Source: Streptomyces sp. NA02950 (lineage in GTDB: Bacteria; Actinomycetota; Actinomycetes; Streptomycetales; Streptomycetaceae). Taken from it: a DNA stretch of 64,000 nt. The notes under the pieces were generated by a model. The model had not been told where the DNA came from, did no database searches, and was given only the letters and a program-made list of their open reading frames with translations. Numbering within the stretch: the first letter of the stretch is position 1; every line of letters begins with the position of its first letter. Below, piece after piece: positions 45,501 through 54,424 of the stretch. The translations under genes and the position numbers were made by a program. The stretch lies in assembly GCF_013364155.1 (NCBI RefSeq), contig NZ_CP054916.1, positions 1,302,001-1,366,000 on the forward strand. Reading direction: 5' to 3'.

Positions 45501-48500
45501 TCGCCGGGCGCGCCGACGACCAGGTGAAGGTGAGGGGCTTCCGGATCGAGCCGGGTGAGGTGGAGCGGGTGCTCGCCGCGCATCCGTCGGTCGCCGACGC
45601 GGCGGTGGTGGCCCGTGAGGACCGTCCGGGCGTCAAGCGGCTGGTGGCCTATGTGGTGGCGGCGGACGGTACGCCGGTGGACGGTGCGCGGTTGCGCGCC
45701 CACGCCGCGGACCTGCTCCCCGACTACATGGTGCCGTCCGCCGTGGTGGCGCTCGCCGCGCTGCCGCTGAGCCGGAACGGAAAGGTGGACCGTACGGCGC
45801 TGCCCGCGCCGGATCCCGCCGCGGAGCGGGCGCCCTCACGGGCCCCGCGCGGGGAGGCCGAGCGGATGACGGCCGGGATCTGGGCCGAGGTGCTGGGCGT
45901 GGAACGGGTCGGCGCCGACGACGACTTCTTCGAGCTGGGCGGCGATTCGATCCTCAGCATCCGGCTCACCTCGCGGCTGCGGGAGGCGTTCGGCCGGGAG
46001 CTGTCGCCCCGGATGGTGTTCACCCACCCGACCGTCGCCGCGCTCGCCGCGGCCCTCGGCGCGCCGGAGGGCCGCACCGGACGGCGGACCACCCCGATCG
46101 TGCCGGTCGGCCGAGACAGCGGGCTGCCGCTGTCGTTCGCCCAGCAGCGGCTGTGGTTCCTGGACTCCTTCGAACCGGACAGCGCGGAGTACATCACCCC
46201 GCTGGCGCTGCGGATGCGCGGAGACCTCGACATCGAGGCGCTGGGCAGGGCGCTGACCGCGCTGGTGGCCCGGCACGAGTCGCTGCGGACCACCTTCGAC
46301 ACGGTGGACGGCCACGGGGTGCAGATCGTGCACCCGCCCGCCGGGGTACGGCTCACCCCCACCGATCTGTCGGCGCTGTCCGCCGGGGAGCGGGAAGCCG
46401 AACTGGCGGAGCTGCTGGCGCACGAGCGGGCGCGCCCGTTCGATCTGCGGCGCGGGCCGCTGCTGCGCACCGCGTTGATCCGGCTGGACGCGCGGGACCA
46501 TGTCCTCGGTCTGACCCTGCATCACATCATCACCGACGGGTGGTCCACCGGGGTGCTCATCGGTGATCTGCGGGAGCTGTACCGGGCGGAGCTGACCGGG
46601 GAGGCGCCCGCGCTGCCCCCACTGCCGGTGGGTTACGCGGACTACGCGTCCTGGCAGCGCACCGAGCTGTCCGGTCCGTACGCGGAGGAGCAACTCACCT
46701 ACTGGAAGCACCAGTTGACCGGGGTGCCACCGCTGGAGCTGCCCACCGACCGACCCCGTCCGGCGGTGCGGACCCGTAACGGCGCCACCGTGGAGTTCGC
46801 CCTGCCCGCGGAGGTGGGCGGACGGCTGAAGGACCACGGCCGGACCCGGGGCACCACACTGTTCATGACCCTGGTGGCGGCGTCCCAGGTCCTGCTGGCC
46901 CGGCTGTCGGGGCAGCGGGACATCGCCGTTGGCACGGTGACCTCGGGCCGGGACCGCACCGAGGTGGAGCAGCTGATCGGGTTCTTCGTCAACACCCTGG
47001 TGCTGCGGTCCACGGTGGATTGCCGGTGTGGCTTCACCGACTTCCTGGCCAAGGTGCGCGGCACCGTCCTGGACGCCTTCGCCCACCAGAGCGTGCCGTT
47101 CGAGCGCGTGGTGGACGAGGTGCAGCCGGCCCGGGACACCAGCCGCACACCGCTGTTCCAGGCGATGGTCGTGCTCCAGAACATCCCCGGCCGGGAGATG
47201 GAACTGCCCGGCCTGGTGCTGGAGGACGTCGAACTCGACGTCCACACCGCCAGCTTCGACCTCACCCTGGAGTTCGCCGAGGCCGGGGACGGCACGCTGC
47301 GCGCGCTGATCGGCTACAACACCGACCTGTTCGACGCCGCGACCGCCGAGCGGATGGGAGGCGCCCTGAAGGCCCTGCTCACCGGTATCGCCGAGGACCC
47401 GGAGCGGCCGGTGGGCGCCCTGCCGCTGGCCACCCCGGAGGAGCTGCGGCGCACCCTGGTGGAGTGGAACGACACCGGGCGGCCGGTGGCGCCCGCCACC
47501 CTGCCCGAGCTGTTCGCACGGCGGGTGGCGGCTGCGCCGGACACCGTCGCCGTCCGCCACCCGGCGGGTGAACTCACCTTCGCCGCGCTGGACACGGCGG
47601 CGAACCGGCTGGCCCACCGGCTGGCCGGACGGGGCGTGGGCCCGGAGCGGCTGGTGGCGCTCGTCCTTCCGCGGTCGGTGGAGATGGTGGTGGCCCAGCT
47701 GGCCGTGGTGAAGGCGGGCGGGGCGTTCCTGCCCGTCGACCCGGCCTATCCCGAGGAGCGGGTGGCGTTCATGCTCAAGGACGCCGCGCCCGCGGTGGTG
47801 CTCGACGACCCGGCGTCCGTATGGGCCGACGAGGGCCCGGAGGCACCGCCGGAGGTACCGGGCCTGGTGCCGGACCACCCGGCGTATGTCATCTACACCT
47901 CCGGGTCCACCGGGGTGCCCAAGGCCGTGGTGGTCAGCCACGCGGGGCTCGCCGGTTTCTCGGCCGCCTGCGCCGCGCACTACGACGTCCACGCCGGGGA
48001 CCGGGTGCTCCAGTTCGCCTCGCCCAGCTTCGACGCCTCCGTACTGGAGCTGTGCACCGCGCTGACCGGCGGAGCCACCCTGGTGGTCGCGGACGAGGGC
48101 CCGCTGCTCGGTGAGCGGCTGGCCGATGTCCTGCGGCGGCAGCGGATCACCCATGCGCTGATCCCCCCGGCGGCCCTGGCCACCATCCCTGAAACGGAAC
48201 TGCCGGAACTGCGCACGCTGATCGTCGGTGGTGACGCGTGCACCGCCGCTCTGGTGGACCGCTGGGCTCCCGGCCGTCGGATGATCAACTCCTATGGGCC
48301 GACCGAGGTGACGGTGGTGAGCACCTGGTCACGGCCGTTGACCGCCGGTTCCGGAGTGCCGCCGATCGGCCGCCCGGTCCCCGGCACCCGCGCCTATGTG
48401 CTGGACGAAACGCTGCGTCCGGTGCCGGTCGGTGTGGCCGGGGAGCTGTATGTGGCCGGCCCGGGTCTGGCACGCGGCTATCTGGGCCGCCCGGGGCTGA

Positions 48501-50569
48501 CCGCAGCGCGGTTCGTGGCCGATCCGTTCGGCCCCGCGGGCGGGCGGATGTACAGCACCGGCGATGTGGTGCGCTGGGACGGCGACGGGACGCTGCGGTT
48601 CCTCGGCCGCGCCGACGACCAGGTCAAGGTGCGCGGGTTCCGTATCGAACCCGGGGAGGTGGAGGCGGCGTTGCGGCGCAGCCCCGAGGTAGGCGACGCG
48701 GTGGTCGCCGTCCGGGACACCGCGGCCGCGACCGAACCCCCGTCCGGGCTGAAGCGGCTGGTCGGCTATGTGGTCCCGGCGCCGGACGCCTCCCCCACCG
48801 CCGCGTCGCTGCGTGACTTCCTGGGCCGGATCCTCCCGGACCACATGGTGCCCTCGGCGTACGCCACCCTGGACGCCCTGCCGCTCACCCCGAACGGCAA
48901 GGTGGACCGGCGCGCACTGCCCGACCCCGATCCGGTACCGGCCGCCTCCGGCACCGGCCATGTCACACCGCGCACCCCGCTGGAGAGCCGGATCGCGGCG
49001 ATCTGGGCGGATGTCCTGGGGCTGGTACGGGTCGGCGCCCACGACAACTTCTTCGACCTCGGCGGGGACTCCATCCTCTCCATCCAGGTGGTCTCGCGGG
49101 CCCGGCAGTCCGGACTGCACATGTCCACCAAGGATCTGTTCACCCACCAGACGGTGGCCGGGCTGGCGGAGGTGGTGACGGCCGAGCGGGACCAGGCCCG
49201 TGCGGAACCGGTCACCGGTTCCCTGCCGCTCACCCCGATCCAGCGCTGGTTCTTCGCCACCCACACCGTCAATCCGCACCACTTCAACCAGTCCGCCCTG
49301 CTGGAGTTGCACCAGGAGCCGGACGACACGGCGCTGGAGAAGGCCCTCGCGGCCCTGCTCGTCCACCATGACGCGCTGCGGATGCGGTTCACCCGGGACG
49401 GGGCGGAGTGGCGGCAGGACAACCCCGGGCCCGACCCCGCCGCCACCGTGCTGACCCGGCACGATCTGTCCGGCCTGCCGGCGCGCGAGGCGGACACGGC
49501 GATGGAGCGGGCGGCCGACGCCCTGCACGCGAGCTTTGTGCTGGACCGGGGACCGCTGCTGAAGGCGGCGCTGTTCCGGCGCGGGGACACCCGGCGTCCG
49601 TTCCTCTTCCTGACCGCCCATCACCTGGTCATCGACGGGGTGTCCTGGCGGATCGTGCTGGACGACCTGGACACCGCCTATCAGCAGAGCCTCCGGGGCG
49701 AACCGGTCGACCTCGGCGCGAAGACCACGTCGTTCCGCGACTGGGCCACCGGGCTGGCCGCCCATGTCGCCGACGGCGGCCTGGACCACGAGGCCGACCA
49801 CTGGGCCGCGGCGCTGGACGCCCGCCCGCTTCCGGTCGACCGCACCACCGCCGCCCCGGGCGCGGAGACGGACACGCTGCCGGTGGAGGTCGACGAGACG
49901 GACACGGAGGCGCTGCTGCGCTCGGCCCCCACCGCGTACCGCACCCGGATCAACGATGTGCTGCTGGCTGCCCTGGCGCTGGCGCTGGCGCGCTGGACGG
50001 AGCGGAGCCGGGTCTGCGTCGAACTCGAGGGCCACGGCCGGGAGGACGTGGTCGAGGGCGCCGACCTCTCCCGTACCGTGGGCTGGTTCACCACGATGTA
50101 CCCGGTCTCCTTCGAGGTGCCCGGCGGGCCGGAGCGGGGTGACCTCGCGGCGACCGACTGGCGGGCGCTGGTGAAGTCGGTGCGGCGGCAGTTGCGGAGC
50201 GTGCCCGGCAATGGCTTCGGCTTCGGGGCACTGCGGACGTTCGGGGCGCCTGAGGTACGGGAGCGGCTGACCGGCACCGGCCCGGGGCCGCAGATCGTGT
50301 TCAACTACCTCGGCCAGTGGGACGCCCGCTCCTCGCAGGCCCAGGGCGGTCTGTTGCATGCCGAGCACGGGTCGTTCGGCCAGGACCACGACCCCCGCCA
50401 GGGCGGTTCCCATCTGCTGGAGGTGGTCGGCGCGGTACAGGACGGGCGGCTGGGCTTCACCTGGTACTACCACCCCGATGTGCACGAACGGTCGACGGTG
50501 GAGGCGGTGGCCGCGGACTTCGCGGACGCGCTGCGGCGTATCGCCCGGGACTGCCGGGGCGACGGATGA
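30590..50569 (+). CDS. Nonribosomal peptide synthetase, modules 6-10, terminal E domain, no thioesterase
   Basis: This 6,659-residue synthetase continues the chain with C-A-T-E, C-A-T, C-A-T-E, C-A-T, C-A-T-E. It starts 15 bases after the first NRPS gene. About 35 basic, helical residues ([13 protein letters not shown]) come before the first C domain and probably form the acceptor docking segment. C6, C8 and C10 are L-C-L type; C7 and C9 are D-C-L type, in full agreement with the E domains before them. The protein ends inside the normal end of an E domain with no TE, reductase or terminal condensation domain, so release must be in trans, most simply by the PBP-type cyclase encoded upstream. 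The stop overlaps the start of the MFS exporter by four bases (ATGA). Confidence 0.95.
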   Translation: MTSSRKSRASALPEELQEALRRRLAGRAGRTETIPRADRTRPLPLSFAQTRLWFLHTLQPDEAGYNSAVALRLTGVLDRPALSRALDALMARHEALRTVFEDTGGRPTQVVCPPAPLPLASAALGDTEDGTAELDRLLLQEYARPFDLRTGPLVRALLIRVADEEHVLLLTAHHIVTDGWSMGVLTDELCALYGAAATPGEPGPLPPVPVQYPDFAVWQRERLSGAALERQLGYWTERLKDVVPLELPTDRPRPGLRSSAGAVHTFTVSAATTARLRELAARRRTTLFSALVAVCQGLFARWSGQDDIAIGTVTSGRSRTELERAVGFFVNTVVLRSAVDTARSFHELLDDAAALVLDAFAHDETPFERLVEAVGARRDAGRNPLFDVMVLLHGNPGSTPRPAGLTAESVDVPRRSSTFDLSVEFVADGAELRGLLEYSTELFDAQTVERMAGHLLTLLDGVTSEPERPVRELPLLTGAERRRMAEAGRGPVRSVGPATFPALFEAQAARTPENTALVAGNTVHTFAELNAAANRLAHHLIARGVGPERVVGVRLPRTADMVVAILAVLKAGGVHLPLDPELPDERLAFLVSDAEPALVLDEAALRSVPATAPVTDPTDTDRTAALHRDNAAYVIYTSGSTGRPKGVAVPHRAMVNLLVNHRHGLVAEAGGGRLRAALTASFSFDTSLEGLLLMADGHELHLIDEATRLDPAALVGRVTEQRIDFLDLTPSYLRQLLPAGLLTGGHHRPRVLMLGGEAVGQTLWRELAGADGTTAYNFYGPTECTVDALSARITGDGRPVVGRPLGNLRAQVLDARLRPVPVGVAGELYLSGEQLARGYVRRPGLTAERFVADPYGPPGSRMYRTGDLARWTADGELDYLGRVDDQVKIRGHRVEPGEIEAALLDLPSVAEAAVVAVADDRGHTRLAAYYVPAAGGEPPAVAELRAALGRTLPGHMVPGVFTALDTMPLTTSGKLDRRALPAPQAEADRREHGYVPPRTPVEKELARIWAEVLGAGPVGATDNFFELGGDSILSIQTVSRARQAGLRLTSRDIFLHQTVADLAAAVAERTAPDTTAAHPDDTASAPLTPIQHWFFATHGPLRHFTMSMVVELPHDLDESALTAALEAVAAHHPALRTRFTATDGTWRQRAEDALAGPCLRRHDLSALSGEAERAAAEAAAEAARAELDLSEGVLLRAALLLRGAGARPRLFLTAHHLAVDSVSWRILLGDLESAYRQAAAGEPVRLEPAGTPFTRWAHRLNARVRDGGLDGDLAYWEGVGRTGGDPLPVDLPGRATAGSTRTVRVRLDRDTTDALLRRVPGVYRTQVNDVLMSALGRVLGDWTRGDRVLVAMEGHGREEIDDTVDLSRTVGWFTTQYPVALTLPGHDWGTVLKSVKEQLRALPHRGLSFEALAHLSAPDSPARALRDLPLPEVCFNYHGQWDSTGDENGFTLTGETLGRDLAADEPSTYALDVSGLVADGELELTWLYSDRVHHGSTVRRLADAMLGALREIVWHCGRPDAGGRTPSDFPLARLDQAGVDRLAGDGRDTEDIYPLTPLQEGMLFHRLVGGEEDVYLDQATLILEGVADPRGFADAWQETVDRTPVLRGAVVWQDVERPVQVVRRTVTVPVTQLDWRGLPEERREAELERVRAEDLARGVELGTPPLMRLTLARLAGDRLALIWTSHHLVLDGWSLAQVFTEVCERYAAAARGGRPVLPARRPFRDYLQWLDGQDGTEAREHWRTLLAGFTAPTPLPWDRRPLASHRARSSATLSVALTQGASDELRRTARRHGLTVNTLVQGAWALLLSRYSGEEDVVFGTTVSGRPAELAGVESMVGMFINTLPTRVRVDGARDTVEWLRELQMAQAGSRRYESVSLAQLTGWSEVPAGSPLFDSMVAFENYPFDDSSAREVGLRIVDVRSTDATNFPLSLRAHLSERLGFDLGYDPGLFDERTAAALADRLCLLMNQLAADPARPLRALPWTTGGERERLLGEWAGRGTAYRPSPGRTVVDLFAEQVARTPDATAVTCADASLSYAELDARAGRLAHRLAAGGAGRERYVALALPRSLDLVVAIVAVLKTGAAYLPVDPDLPAARIAHLLADAGPVLVVTTGDVARRCAGEVPRLCLDDPAVAADLARRPATGPAGAGPLPDSPAYAIYTSGSTGLPKGVVVPHTNVVRLFTSTRAWFSFRADDVWTMFHSYAFDFSVWEIWGPLLHGGRLVVVPYAVSRSPEEFLRLLADEKVTVLSQTPSAFAALMRADEEHPGTELALRTVVFGGEALDPRRLAGWYARHEDTAPLLVNMYGITETTVHVTYTALDREGAARATGSGIGTGIPDLRVYVLDGGLEPVPPGAVGELYVAGAGLARGYLRRPGLTASRFVADPFGPAGSRMYRTGDRARWTADGTLEYLGRADHQVKIRGFRIEPGEIEAALTARPDVADAVVMVREDQPGARRLVAYTVAAEASAPPSGAALREALGRTLPAHMVPAAYVPLDAWPLTANGKLDRAALPAPGADTFATSGERIIPRTPAERTVAAVWAQVLGAGEVGAEDNFFALGGDSILAIRVASRLRTAFGAEVSPRALFTHATVAALAAELTAPAGPAAQGAIPAVPRGGDLPLSFAQARLWFLDSFDDDGTEYLTPFALRLRGRLDTAALCAALDGLVARHEPLRTTFAEVDGRGVQRIGDPYRVELPVHDLTGLPAAERAREVERLLARETATPVELRTGPPLRTSLIRLTDTEHILTLTMHHIVTDGWSTAVISTDLSELYTATVAGRSPALPALPIGYADYAAWQRDPRGGAAALEAQLDHWRERLAGLVPLELPTDRPRPPVQTRNGALLEFALDAELVARLRETGRRADGTLFTALLATCQVLFARWSGQEDITVGTVTSGRERPELEHLVGMFVHTLVLRNRVRSDRPFRELLSEVRATVLDAFAHQDVPFERIVDELQPERDTSRGPLFQVMVALHNLGGEVPRLPGLTVEAVRMPGRTTGFDLGIDFVEHGDALTAFVEYSTDLFDTATVERMCRQLRLLLEAVARDPDRTVCELPLLSDTERHTVLEEWNTTALAVPDTTFPRLFEEQAARTPHATALVADDARYDFAELNARANRLARHLIGLGVGPERVAAVRLPRTSALMVALLAVLKAGGTYLYLDPELPEERLRFLLEDAAPDVVLTPEALAAAPLDGLPATDPDDGDRPAPLRPAHTAYLNYTSGSTGRPKGVAVEHRQLVNLCHDHRAGLVEPHTSAGGRPLRTALTAAFSFDTSWEGPLMLALGQEVHLIGDTERLDPAALVELVGARGLDFLDLTPSYLHELMAAGLFAPGRHHPRIVMVGGEALDPALWRELRALPHTAAYNFYGPTECTVDAVYGRLADLGDRPLIGRPGRNLRAYVLDGALRPVPPGVPGELHLAGAQLARGYRGRPGLTAERFVADPYGPPGSRMYRTGDRARWTADGALEFLGRTDDQVKIRGFRIEPGEVESALHDHPAIEDTVVVVREDTGHRRLVAYLVAGAPGALRDPVELRTWLKRTLPDYMVPAAFVTLGRIPRTDSGKVDRRALPAPPARPDAETYTAPRTPAETELARIWSEVLGTPRVGVEDNFFALGGDSILSIQIVSRARQAGLRLTSKDIFRHQTIAELAVGALSMAAPRPASAPAPAGPAPLTPIQHGYLKGRRPDGAHHFTMTHRLRLTEDLDVAALRRAVRALVAHHPALRTRFTVSGGQWRQEVLPAAPAGIFERYDLAGLGEEARAEVVREATVRAQTGLDIAEGVVVRVLLFTSGHRQPPELLLTAHHLVVDGVSWRILLGDLETAYRQAAEGRTPELPPVGTGCAQWAARLAEHVRSGGFDGELAYWTRTARTPAATLPVDREGVNTQESAATVTAVLGRAGTGALLRDVPGVYRTRINDVLLSALGRTLARWTGGDTVLIGVEGHGREDLFDEVDLSRTVGWFTAEFPLALTVAADADWRDTLRSVKEQLRAVPQRGLGYGALRHLAPDGSAADALRSGPAPQVSFNYHGRWEVSDGGGAASGLYREALPVTGRDAAPGETRDCLLEITGAVQDGRLELGWTYPARMYDEKTVRALADGVMAALRKIVEHCAAPGAGGRTPSDFPLAGLDQRQVDLLAGDGGEVEDICPLTPLQAGMVFHGLVGNGTGAGGGAYVDQMALRIGGITDPDAFAAAWQGVVDRTPVLRSAVRWQGLAAPVQVVYREAVLPVAHHDWRELSPAAREAALRRLLAEDRAAGMELTAAPLSRIAVARLSDDEITLVWTSHHVMLDGWSTGQVFAEVCEGYAALVEGRTPQPPARRPFRDFLHWLRDQDQERAEGWWREALAGFTARTPLPYDRPPTQAHRADSAALTRLELSEEVSARLRETARGHGLTVNTVVQGAWALLLSRYGGVSDVVFGTTVSGRPAELPGVETMVGMFINTVPTRAVVEGGREVAGWLRELQEHQSDSRRFDFVSLPRIQGVSALPSGEPLFDSMVVFENYPFDESSTAGAGIVIHEVRAEDSTSFPLCLRAYLGDRLGFDIAYDPALFDADTAERAAGHLRTLLTGIADGAGGTLDELELLTGPERRAATTEWNAATYRPLPAGALAELFAEQAGRTPEAVAVTDGATVLDYRALDDWSDRLAAVLAGSGVRAEDRVGLLMDRSAELVVAQLAVVKAGGVYVPVDARAPRERRQALLERVGAAVTLTAADVAAARDAERTPLSDPAHPDRLAYVMFTSGSTGEPKAVGVRHRDVVALARHRGFDGGGHERVPLHSPVAFDAATYEVWVPLLRGGQVVVAPPGEMDAGVLRALVAEHRVTGVWLTAGLFRLLAQDAPDCFAGLREVWTGGDVVPAASVRRVLAACPGLTVVDGYGPTETTTFATSFAMAGAAGVPETVPIGRPLDHTRVYVLDARLRIVPPGVVGELFVAGEGVARGYLGQPGPTAASFVADPYGPPGERMYRTGDLARRRPDGTVEFAGRADDQVKVRGFRIEPGEVERVLAAHPSVADAAVVAREDRPGVKRLVAYVVAADGTPVDGARLRAHAADLLPDYMVPSAVVALAALPLSRNGKVDRTALPAPDPAAERAPSRAPRGEAERMTAGIWAEVLGVERVGADDDFFELGGDSILSIRLTSRLREAFGRELSPRMVFTHPTVAALAAALGAPEGRTGRRTTPIVPVGRDSGLPLSFAQQRLWFLDSFEPDSAEYITPLALRMRGDLDIEALGRALTALVARHESLRTTFDTVDGHGVQIVHPPAGVRLTPTDLSALSAGEREAELAELLAHERARPFDLRRGPLLRTALIRLDARDHVLGLTLHHIITDGWSTGVLIGDLRELYRAELTGEAPALPPLPVGYADYASWQRTELSGPYAEEQLTYWKHQLTGVPPLELPTDRPRPAVRTRNGATVEFALPAEVGGRLKDHGRTRGTTLFMTLVAASQVLLARLSGQRDIAVGTVTSGRDRTEVEQLIGFFVNTLVLRSTVDCRCGFTDFLAKVRGTVLDAFAHQSVPFERVVDEVQPARDTSRTPLFQAMVVLQNIPGREMELPGLVLEDVELDVHTASFDLTLEFAEAGDGTLRALIGYNTDLFDAATAERMGGALKALLTGIAEDPERPVGALPLATPEELRRTLVEWNDTGRPVAPATLPELFARRVAAAPDTVAVRHPAGELTFAALDTAANRLAHRLAGRGVGPERLVALVLPRSVEMVVAQLAVVKAGGAFLPVDPAYPEERVAFMLKDAAPAVVLDDPASVWADEGPEAPPEVPGLVPDHPAYVIYTSGSTGVPKAVVVSHAGLAGFSAACAAHYDVHAGDRVLQFASPSFDASVLELCTALTGGATLVVADEGPLLGERLADVLRRQRITHALIPPAALATIPETELPELRTLIVGGDACTAALVDRWAPGRRMINSYGPTEVTVVSTWSRPLTAGSGVPPIGRPVPGTRAYVLDETLRPVPVGVAGELYVAGPGLARGYLGRPGLTAARFVADPFGPAGGRMYSTGDVVRWDGDGTLRFLGRADDQVKVRGFRIEPGEVEAALRRSPEVGDAVVAVRDTAAATEPPSGLKRLVGYVVPAPDASPTAASLRDFLGRILPDHMVPSAYATLDALPLTPNGKVDRRALPDPDPVPAASGTGHVTPRTPLESRIAAIWADVLGLVRVGAHDNFFDLGGDSILSIQVVSRARQSGLHMSTKDLFTHQTVAGLAEVVTAERDQARAEPVTGSLPLTPIQRWFFATHTVNPHHFNQSALLELHQEPDDTALEKALAALLVHHDALRMRFTRDGAEWRQDNPGPDPAATVLTRHDLSGLPAREADTAMERAADALHASFVLDRGPLLKAALFRRGDTRRPFLFLTAHHLVIDGVSWRIVLDDLDTAYQQSLRGEPVDLGAKTTSFRDWATGLAAHVADGGLDHEADHWAAALDARPLPVDRTTAAPGAETDTLPVEVDETDTEALLRSAPTAYRTRINDVLLAALALALARWTERSRVCVELEGHGREDVVEGADLSRTVGWFTTMYPVSFEVPGGPERGDLAATDWRALVKSVRRQLRSVPGNGFGFGALRTFGAPEVRERLTGTGPGPQIVFNYLGQWDARSSQAQGGLLHAEHGSFGQDHDPRQGGSHLLEVVGAVQDGRLGFTWYYHPDVHERSTVEAVAADFADALRRIARDCRGDG
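30700..35150 (+). other. NRPS module 6: C-A-T-E (basic residue likely)
   Basis: C6 (30700-32030) is L-C-L type. A6 (32085-33540) reads D-T-E-D-M-G-F-V-D-K. Acidic residues at pocket positions 239, 278 and 331 suggest a positively charged substrate such as Arg, Lys or Orn; this is inference. T6 lies at 33590-33780. E6 (33840-35150) has H-H-L-A-V-D-S, with Ser instead of Gly after the Asp. C7 is D-C-L type, so residue 6 is probably D. Confidence 0.82.
35220..38390 (+). other. NRPS module 7: C-A-T (threonine)
   Basis: C7 (35220-36560) is D-C-L type. A7 (36610-38135) reads D-F-W-S-V-G-M-V-H-K, nearly the standard threonine code D-F-W-N-I-G-M-V-H-K. T7 lies at 38180-38390. No E domain follows, and C8 is L-C-L type, so residue 7 is predicted L-Thr. 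Confidence 0.9.
38430..42910 (+). other. NRPS module 8: C-A-T-E (basic residue likely)
   Basis: C8 (38430-39770) is L-C-L type. A8 (39820-41285) reads D-T-E-D-M-G-F-V-D-K, identical to module 6. Its phosphate loop begins L-N-Y-T-S-G instead of V-I-Y-T-S-G. T8 lies at 41330-41520. E8 (41580-42910) has H-H-L-V-V-D-G, so residue 8 is predicted D. Confidence 0.84.
42980..46060 (+). other. NRPS module 9: C-A-T (valine-like)
   Basis: C9 (42980-44330) is D-C-L type. A9 (44380-45810) reads D-A-Y-W-W-G-G-T-F-K, identical to module 3 and valine-type. The lysine of the phosphate loop is kept, but the following glycine is alanine (E-P-K-A). T9 lies at 45860-46060. No E domain follows, so residue 9 is predicted L-Val. 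Confidence 0.85.
46100..50569 (+). other. NRPS module 10: C-A-T-E (terminal)
   Basis: C10 (46100-47440) is L-C-L type with H-H-I-I-T-D-G. A10 (47490-48935) reads D-A-L-L-I-G-S-V-V-K, the same as modules 1 and 5; its first specificity residue is encoded at 48032. T10 lies at 48980-49180. E10 (49210 to the end) has H-H-L-V-I-D-G. The chain therefore ends with a D-residue on the last carrier protein, the preferred substrate end of PBP-type cyclases. Confidence 0.86.
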
Positions 50570-51855
50570 CCGGGGAGCGGAGAGGCGTGGCGCCGGACGT
50601 CACAGCGAGGGAGCGGGCCGGTCCGGCGGTGCCGCTGTCCAGGAACCGCGACTACCGGCTGTTGTGGGGAAGTCAGGCACTGTCGGAGTTCGGGTTCCAC
50701 GCGACGATGATCGCGTTCCCGCTGCTGGTCCTGGCGTTGACGGGCTCCGGCGCCGCCTCCGGGCTCGTCATGGGCACCATCGCCGCCGCCCAGATGGTGG
50801 CCGGGCTGCCCGCCGGTGTGCTGGCGGACCGCTACGACCGCAAAGCGATCATGCTGGTGTGCGAGGCGGCGCAGACGGTGTCCGCCGTCAGCCTGGCGGT
50901 GGCGGTGTGGACCGGCACGGCCACCGTGGCCCACATGGTGGCCGTCGCCGCGGTGTTCGGCGCGAGCGCGGCCCTCTTCGAACCGGCCGAGAGCGCGTCC
51001 CTGCCCGCGCTGGTGACCGGGTCCCAACTCCCCACGGCCGTCGCGATGAACACGGCTCGCGCCTCGATGGGGCAGCTCTCGGGCACCGCCACCGGCGGTT
51101 TCCTGTTCGCCGCGGGACGCTTTGTGCCGTTCCTCGCGGACGCCGTCACCCACGCGGTGTCGTTCACCGCCCTGCTCTTCCTGCGGCTGCCGCGGCGGGA
51201 GCGCCCCGCGGGCCCGGCACCGCGTCCGGGCCGGGAGGTGCTGACGGGGCTGCGATGGGTGTGGCGGGAGCGCCCGATCCGGGTCACCGTGCTGTGCGCC
51301 ATCGTGCTGAACCTGTTCTTCAGCGCCTTCTACATCGTTGTGGTGGTGCTCGCCGGGACCCGGGGGGTGCCCTCCGGGGAGGTCGGGGTCATGGCGGCCA
51401 TGCTGGGGGCGGGCGGGCTGGCCGGGGCGCTGGTGGCACCCACATGGCACCGCCGGCTCGGCCCCTACCGCGCCATCGTGGCGGTGTTCTGGGCGCTGGC
51501 CCTGCTCACCCCGGTCGCCGTGCTGGTGCACGACGGCTATCTCACCGGGGTCCTGTTCGCGCTGATGGCACTGTTCCCGCCGACGGCGAACACCGCCATC
51601 ATGACGGACCAGTTGCTGCGCACCCCCGATGGCCTGCGCGGGCGGCTCACCAGTGTGCTGGTGCTCGCGTGCGGTGCGGCCGGGGCGGCGGGGCCCGCGC
51701 TGGGCGGTCTGCTCACCGAGGTGCTGCCTGGCGACGGGGCGATCCTGGTGTGCTCGGCGGGAATCACCGTGGCGGCCGTTCTGGCCACCGCGGGCCCGAC
51801 CCTGCGCGGGCTGCCACGGGACCGTCCGGAGGAGGAGCCGCCCGCGGACAGCTGA
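50566..51855 (+). CDS. MFS transporter, probable peptide exporter
   Basis: This 429-residue protein has about twelve membrane segments and belongs to the MFS branch common in natural-product clusters. Motif A is visible after the second helix ([10 protein letters not shown]). The large central loop near residues 205-230 is Pro/Arg-rich. ATG 50566 overlaps the stop of the second NRPS gene (ATGA), so translation is coupled to peptide synthesis. The most likely role is export of, and self-protection against, the cyclic peptide; sequence alone cannot show the substrate. The upstream-extended frame (from 50317) lies inside the NRPS E domain and is rejected. Confidence 0.88.
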   Translation: MTGERRGVAPDVTARERAGPAVPLSRNRDYRLLWGSQALSEFGFHATMIAFPLLVLALTGSGAASGLVMGTIAAAQMVAGLPAGVLADRYDRKAIMLVCEAAQTVSAVSLAVAVWTGTATVAHMVAVAAVFGASAALFEPAESASLPALVTGSQLPTAVAMNTARASMGQLSGTATGGFLFAAGRFVPFLADAVTHAVSFTALLFLRLPRRERPAGPAPRPGREVLTGLRWVWRERPIRVTVLCAIVLNLFFSAFYIVVVVLAGTRGVPSGEVGVMAAMLGAGGLAGALVAPTWHRRLGPYRAIVAVFWALALLTPVAVLVHDGYLTGVLFALMALFPPTANTAIMTDQLLRTPDGLRGRLTSVLVLACGAAGAAGPALGGLLTEVLPGDGAILVCSAGITVAAVLATAGPTLRGLPRDRPEEEPPADS

Positions 51856-51915
51856 CACCGAGCTTCTGAGATCCGATCACCCCATCATCACCGCCTACGA
51901 CGGGAGAACACCACC

Positions 51916-52119
51916 ATGGACGACAACGCCCGCTACCAGGTGCTGCGCAACGACGAGGACCAGTACTCGCTGTGGCCCGCCGACCTCGACGTGCCCGACG
52001 GATGGCACCCCGTCGGCAAGGAGGGCACGAAGGAGGAGTGCTCGGCCCATGTCGACGAGGTGTGGACCGATATGCGGCCCCGCAGCCTCCGCGAGCGCAT
52101 GGACCAGGCGGCTTCCTGA
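51916..52119 (+). CDS. MbtH-family protein
   Basis: This 67-residue protein is a typical MbtH chaperone/activator of NRPS adenylation domains. It shows the conserved order Y-Q-V-L…N-D-E…Q-Y-S-L-W-P, V-P-x-G-W, G and finally W-T-D-M-R-P. MbtH proteins bind A domains and are often needed for their solubility or activity, so this one probably serves some of the ten A domains encoded upstream. A GGGAG site precedes the ATG. It is the last gene of the rightward block, 60 bases after the exporter. Confidence 0.95.
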   Translation: MDDNARYQVLRNDEDQYSLWPADLDVPDGWHPVGKEGTKEECSAHVDEVWTDMRPRSLRERMDQAAS

Positions 52120-52136
52120 GGGACGCCCGAGGTGAC

Positions 52137-52167
52137 GGGCGGCCGGTGCGCGGTGCACCGGCCGCCC
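52137..52167. terminator. Perfect 13-bp hairpin ending the peptide locus
   Basis: Arms 52137-52149 and 52155-52167 are perfectly complementary with a 5-base loop. It lies 17 bases after the MbtH stop and 23 bases before the stop of the convergent hypothetical gene, so it can terminate both. Confidence 0.85.
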
Positions 52168-52190
52168 CGTCGGCCACCGTCCGGCGTCCG

Positions 52191-52670
52191 TCACTCCGGC
52201 CAGCCGACCGTTCCGTTCCTGACCACGAGCGGCCGGGGGTCGAGGTCCTCCAGAAAACGCAGACATCCGACGTGGACGGCGCCGTCCTCGTCGGCGTGCA
52301 TCGGGTCGGCCTTTCCGGCCAGCCAGGTCAGCAGCACTCCGACGGGGCCGAAGAGATCCGGATGCAGCTCCTGACGGGATGTCATGGCCCAGCCCCGCCG
52401 TCCTCCCCGTCCTTTCCGCCTGATCAGCTCGGAGGAGACCACACCGCCCACCCGCCACGCCGCGCCGTGCTGGCTCAGCAGCGCCTCCGGTTGGTCCTCC
52501 ACCTGTGGCTCACCGGACTCGTCCGCCACCACGACCGGGAACGAGCTCAGGATGCTCAGCCGCTCCGGCTGGGGACCGAGGCCCAGATGCCATCGGAGCT
52601 CGGCGATCTCCTCCTCGGACAGGTCGTCACACAGATCCATGGCCAGGGTCAGTTCGTACACGTCGCTCAC
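52191..52670 (-). CDS. Conserved Streptomyces-type hypothetical protein
   Basis: This 159-residue soluble protein has the N-terminal pattern V-Y-E-L-T-L-A-M-D-L, acidic residues, then E-L-R-W-H-L-G-L-G. A second half has W-A-M-T-S-R-Q-E-L-H-P-D and G-C-L-R-F-L. I recognise it as a type of protein often seen in Streptomyces genomes but know of no function. The start is taken at GTG 52670 (S-D-V-Y follows); upstream in-frame GTGs reach 52700. It converges with the MbtH gene and is probably outside the peptide locus. Confidence 0.65.
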   Translation of the reverse strand: MSDVYELTLAMDLCDDLSEEEIAELRWHLGLGPQPERLSILSSFPVVVADESGEPQVEDQPEALLSQHGAAWRVGGVVSSELIRRKGRGGRRGWAMTSRQELHPDLFGPVGVLLTWLAGKADPMHADEDGAVHVGCLRFLEDLDPRPLVVRNGTVGWPE

Positions 52671-52767
52671 GGAACGCACGCTACAAGGTGACACCGACAA
52701 CGGCGCCGCTCACTGCCCGGGGCCGTAGAACGCGAGGGTGCTGCGGAGCCGGGGCGGCTCATGGCCC

Positions 52768-54276
52768 TCACGGCGGGGCGTCGCCCCGCGCCGCGGCCTT
52801 CTCCAGCACCTCCGGCAGGTCCGCCAGCCGGTCCAGCCCCCGGACCGCCCTGGCCACGCGGTGGTTGCGGGACAGCCGTTCGCGGTGGCGGTGCAGAAAG
52901 GCCCAGTAGCCGGTGGTGTACGGGCAGGCCCGTTCCCCGGTGCGCTCCTGGGGGCGGTAGGCACAGGGTCCGCACAGGTCGCTCATCCTGTTGAGGTACG
53001 CCCCGCCGGAGGTGTACGGCTTGGTCGTCATCAGTCCGCCGTCGGCGTACTGCGACATCCCGACGACATTGGGCAGCATGACCCAGTCGTACCCGTCCAC
53101 GAAGCAGCGGTGGAACCAGTCGGTGACGGCCGCGGGGTCCCAGCCGTCCTGGAGCGCACGGCTGCCGAGCACCATCAGCCGGGGGATGTGATGGGTCCAT
53201 CCGGTGTCCCTGACCTGGGCCAGCACGGTGGACAGACAGCGGGCGGCCACCGCCTCCGCGTCCAGTTCCAGGAACCAGACGGGCAGCGGCGCGGTGTGCC
53301 CGAGGGCGTTGCGGCTCCGGTAGTCCTCGCCGAAGTGCCAGTACAGGTGCCACACGTACTCCCGCCATCCCGCGATCTGCCGGATGAACCCCTCGACGCT
53401 GTTCAACGGCGCGGCGCCGTCCCGCCACGCCCGCTCCGCCCGGTCCACACATTCGGCCGGGTGCAGCAGTCCGAGGTTGAGCGGCGCGGAGAGCAGGCTG
53501 TGGCACATGACGGGGTCGGCCGCGAGCATGGCGTCCTCGTGCGGCCCGAAGCCCGGCAGCCGGTGGGTGATGAAGTGGCGCAGCGACGCCAGCGCCTCGC
53601 GGCGGGTGGCGGGGAACCCGCGGGGTCCGTCGCGGCCGACGAAGGCGACGGTGCCGTCGCGTTCCCAGCGGTCCAGGTCATGGCGCACCCGCTCGTCGAT
53701 CTCGTCCTCGGTCGGCCGCCAGGGGGCGGGGGCGCCGAGGGTGCGGGCCGTGCGGGGCGGGGGTTCACGGTTGTCCTGGTCGAGGTTCCAGCGGCCGCCC
53801 GCGGGTGCGTCGCCGTCCATGAGCAGGTCGTGTCCGGTGCGCACCCAGCGGTAGAAGTCCTCCATCCGCATCCGGCCGCGGGCGTGTGCCGCGGCCCAGT
53901 CGGCGAAGTCGGTGTGGCTGACCAGGAAGCCGCGGGCGGGCAGCACCTCGACGGCGGGGAGCGAGCGGACCAGCTCCAGCGCCCGGCGGGAGGTGGGGTG
54001 GCAGACGGTGACGCGGTCGCGGCCGACGGCTTCGGCCAGTCCCTCCCGGTAGGTGTCGGCCTGGACGTAGACCACCCGGTCGCCGAGTTCGGCCGCCCGG
54101 TGGCGCATGGCGGAGAGCAGCAGATGGGCCTTGGCCCGGTGGAAGCGGCGGCGGCGCAGCACCGAGCGGGCCTCGATCATCACCAGTGGGGCCCGGGTGT
54201 CGGGGCCGTTGTGGCGGGGGTCGGGGAAATGCGGCCCGAGCTGATCGCCGAAGAGCCAGTGCGGACGTGCTGCCAT
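52768..54276 (-). CDS. Photolyase-related protein (FeS-BCP / DPRP family)
   Basis: This 502-residue protein belongs to the deoxyribodipyrimidine photolyase-related family, which includes the iron-sulfur bacterial cryptochromes and (6-4) photolyases. The N-terminal Rossmann-like part begins W-L-F-G-D-Q-L. The C-terminal flavin-binding helical part carries W-R-E-Y-V-W-H-L-Y-W, then D-G-Y-D-W-V-M-L-P-N, then M-T-T-K-P-Y. A cysteine cluster (C-G-P-C … C-P-Y-T) near residues 447-464, with one further cysteine upstream, would ligate a 4Fe-4S cluster. The likely role is blue-light-dependent DNA repair or light sensing. ATG 54276 matches the family start; the frame extends to 54333. Confidence 0.9.
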   Translation of the reverse strand: MAARPHWLFGDQLGPHFPDPRHNGPDTRAPLVMIEARSVLRRRRFHRAKAHLLLSAMRHRAAELGDRVVYVQADTYREGLAEAVGRDRVTVCHPTSRRALELVRSLPAVEVLPARGFLVSHTDFADWAAAHARGRMRMEDFYRWVRTGHDLLMDGDAPAGGRWNLDQDNREPPPRTARTLGAPAPWRPTEDEIDERVRHDLDRWERDGTVAFVGRDGPRGFPATRREALASLRHFITHRLPGFGPHEDAMLAADPVMCHSLLSAPLNLGLLHPAECVDRAERAWRDGAAPLNSVEGFIRQIAGWREYVWHLYWHFGEDYRSRNALGHTAPLPVWFLELDAEAVAARCLSTVLAQVRDTGWTHHIPRLMVLGSRALQDGWDPAAVTDWFHRCFVDGYDWVMLPNVVGMSQYADGGLMTTKPYTSGGAYLNRMSDLCGPCAYRPQERTGERACPYTTGYWAFLHRHRERLSRNHRVARAVRGLDRLADLPEVLEKAAARGDAPP

Positions 54277-54424
54277 TCGGCTCAGGCTAGGCGCGCGCCC
54301 CGGTTCGGCCATGGCGGCGCGCGCGGAGGGCACCGGGTGCCGAGTAAGGATTTCTGAGTTCTCGCTTCAGCATCTTGTACTGGCCGTTCAGCCGTCTCCA
54401 CGGTGACGCGCCATAAAACCCGCC

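Noticed and set aside
49210..50569. A hidden thioesterase or terminal condensation-like domain at the end of the second NRPS.
   Set aside because: The C-terminal 450 residues are an ordinary E domain with H-H-L-V-I-D-G and G-W-F-T motifs; nothing follows it.
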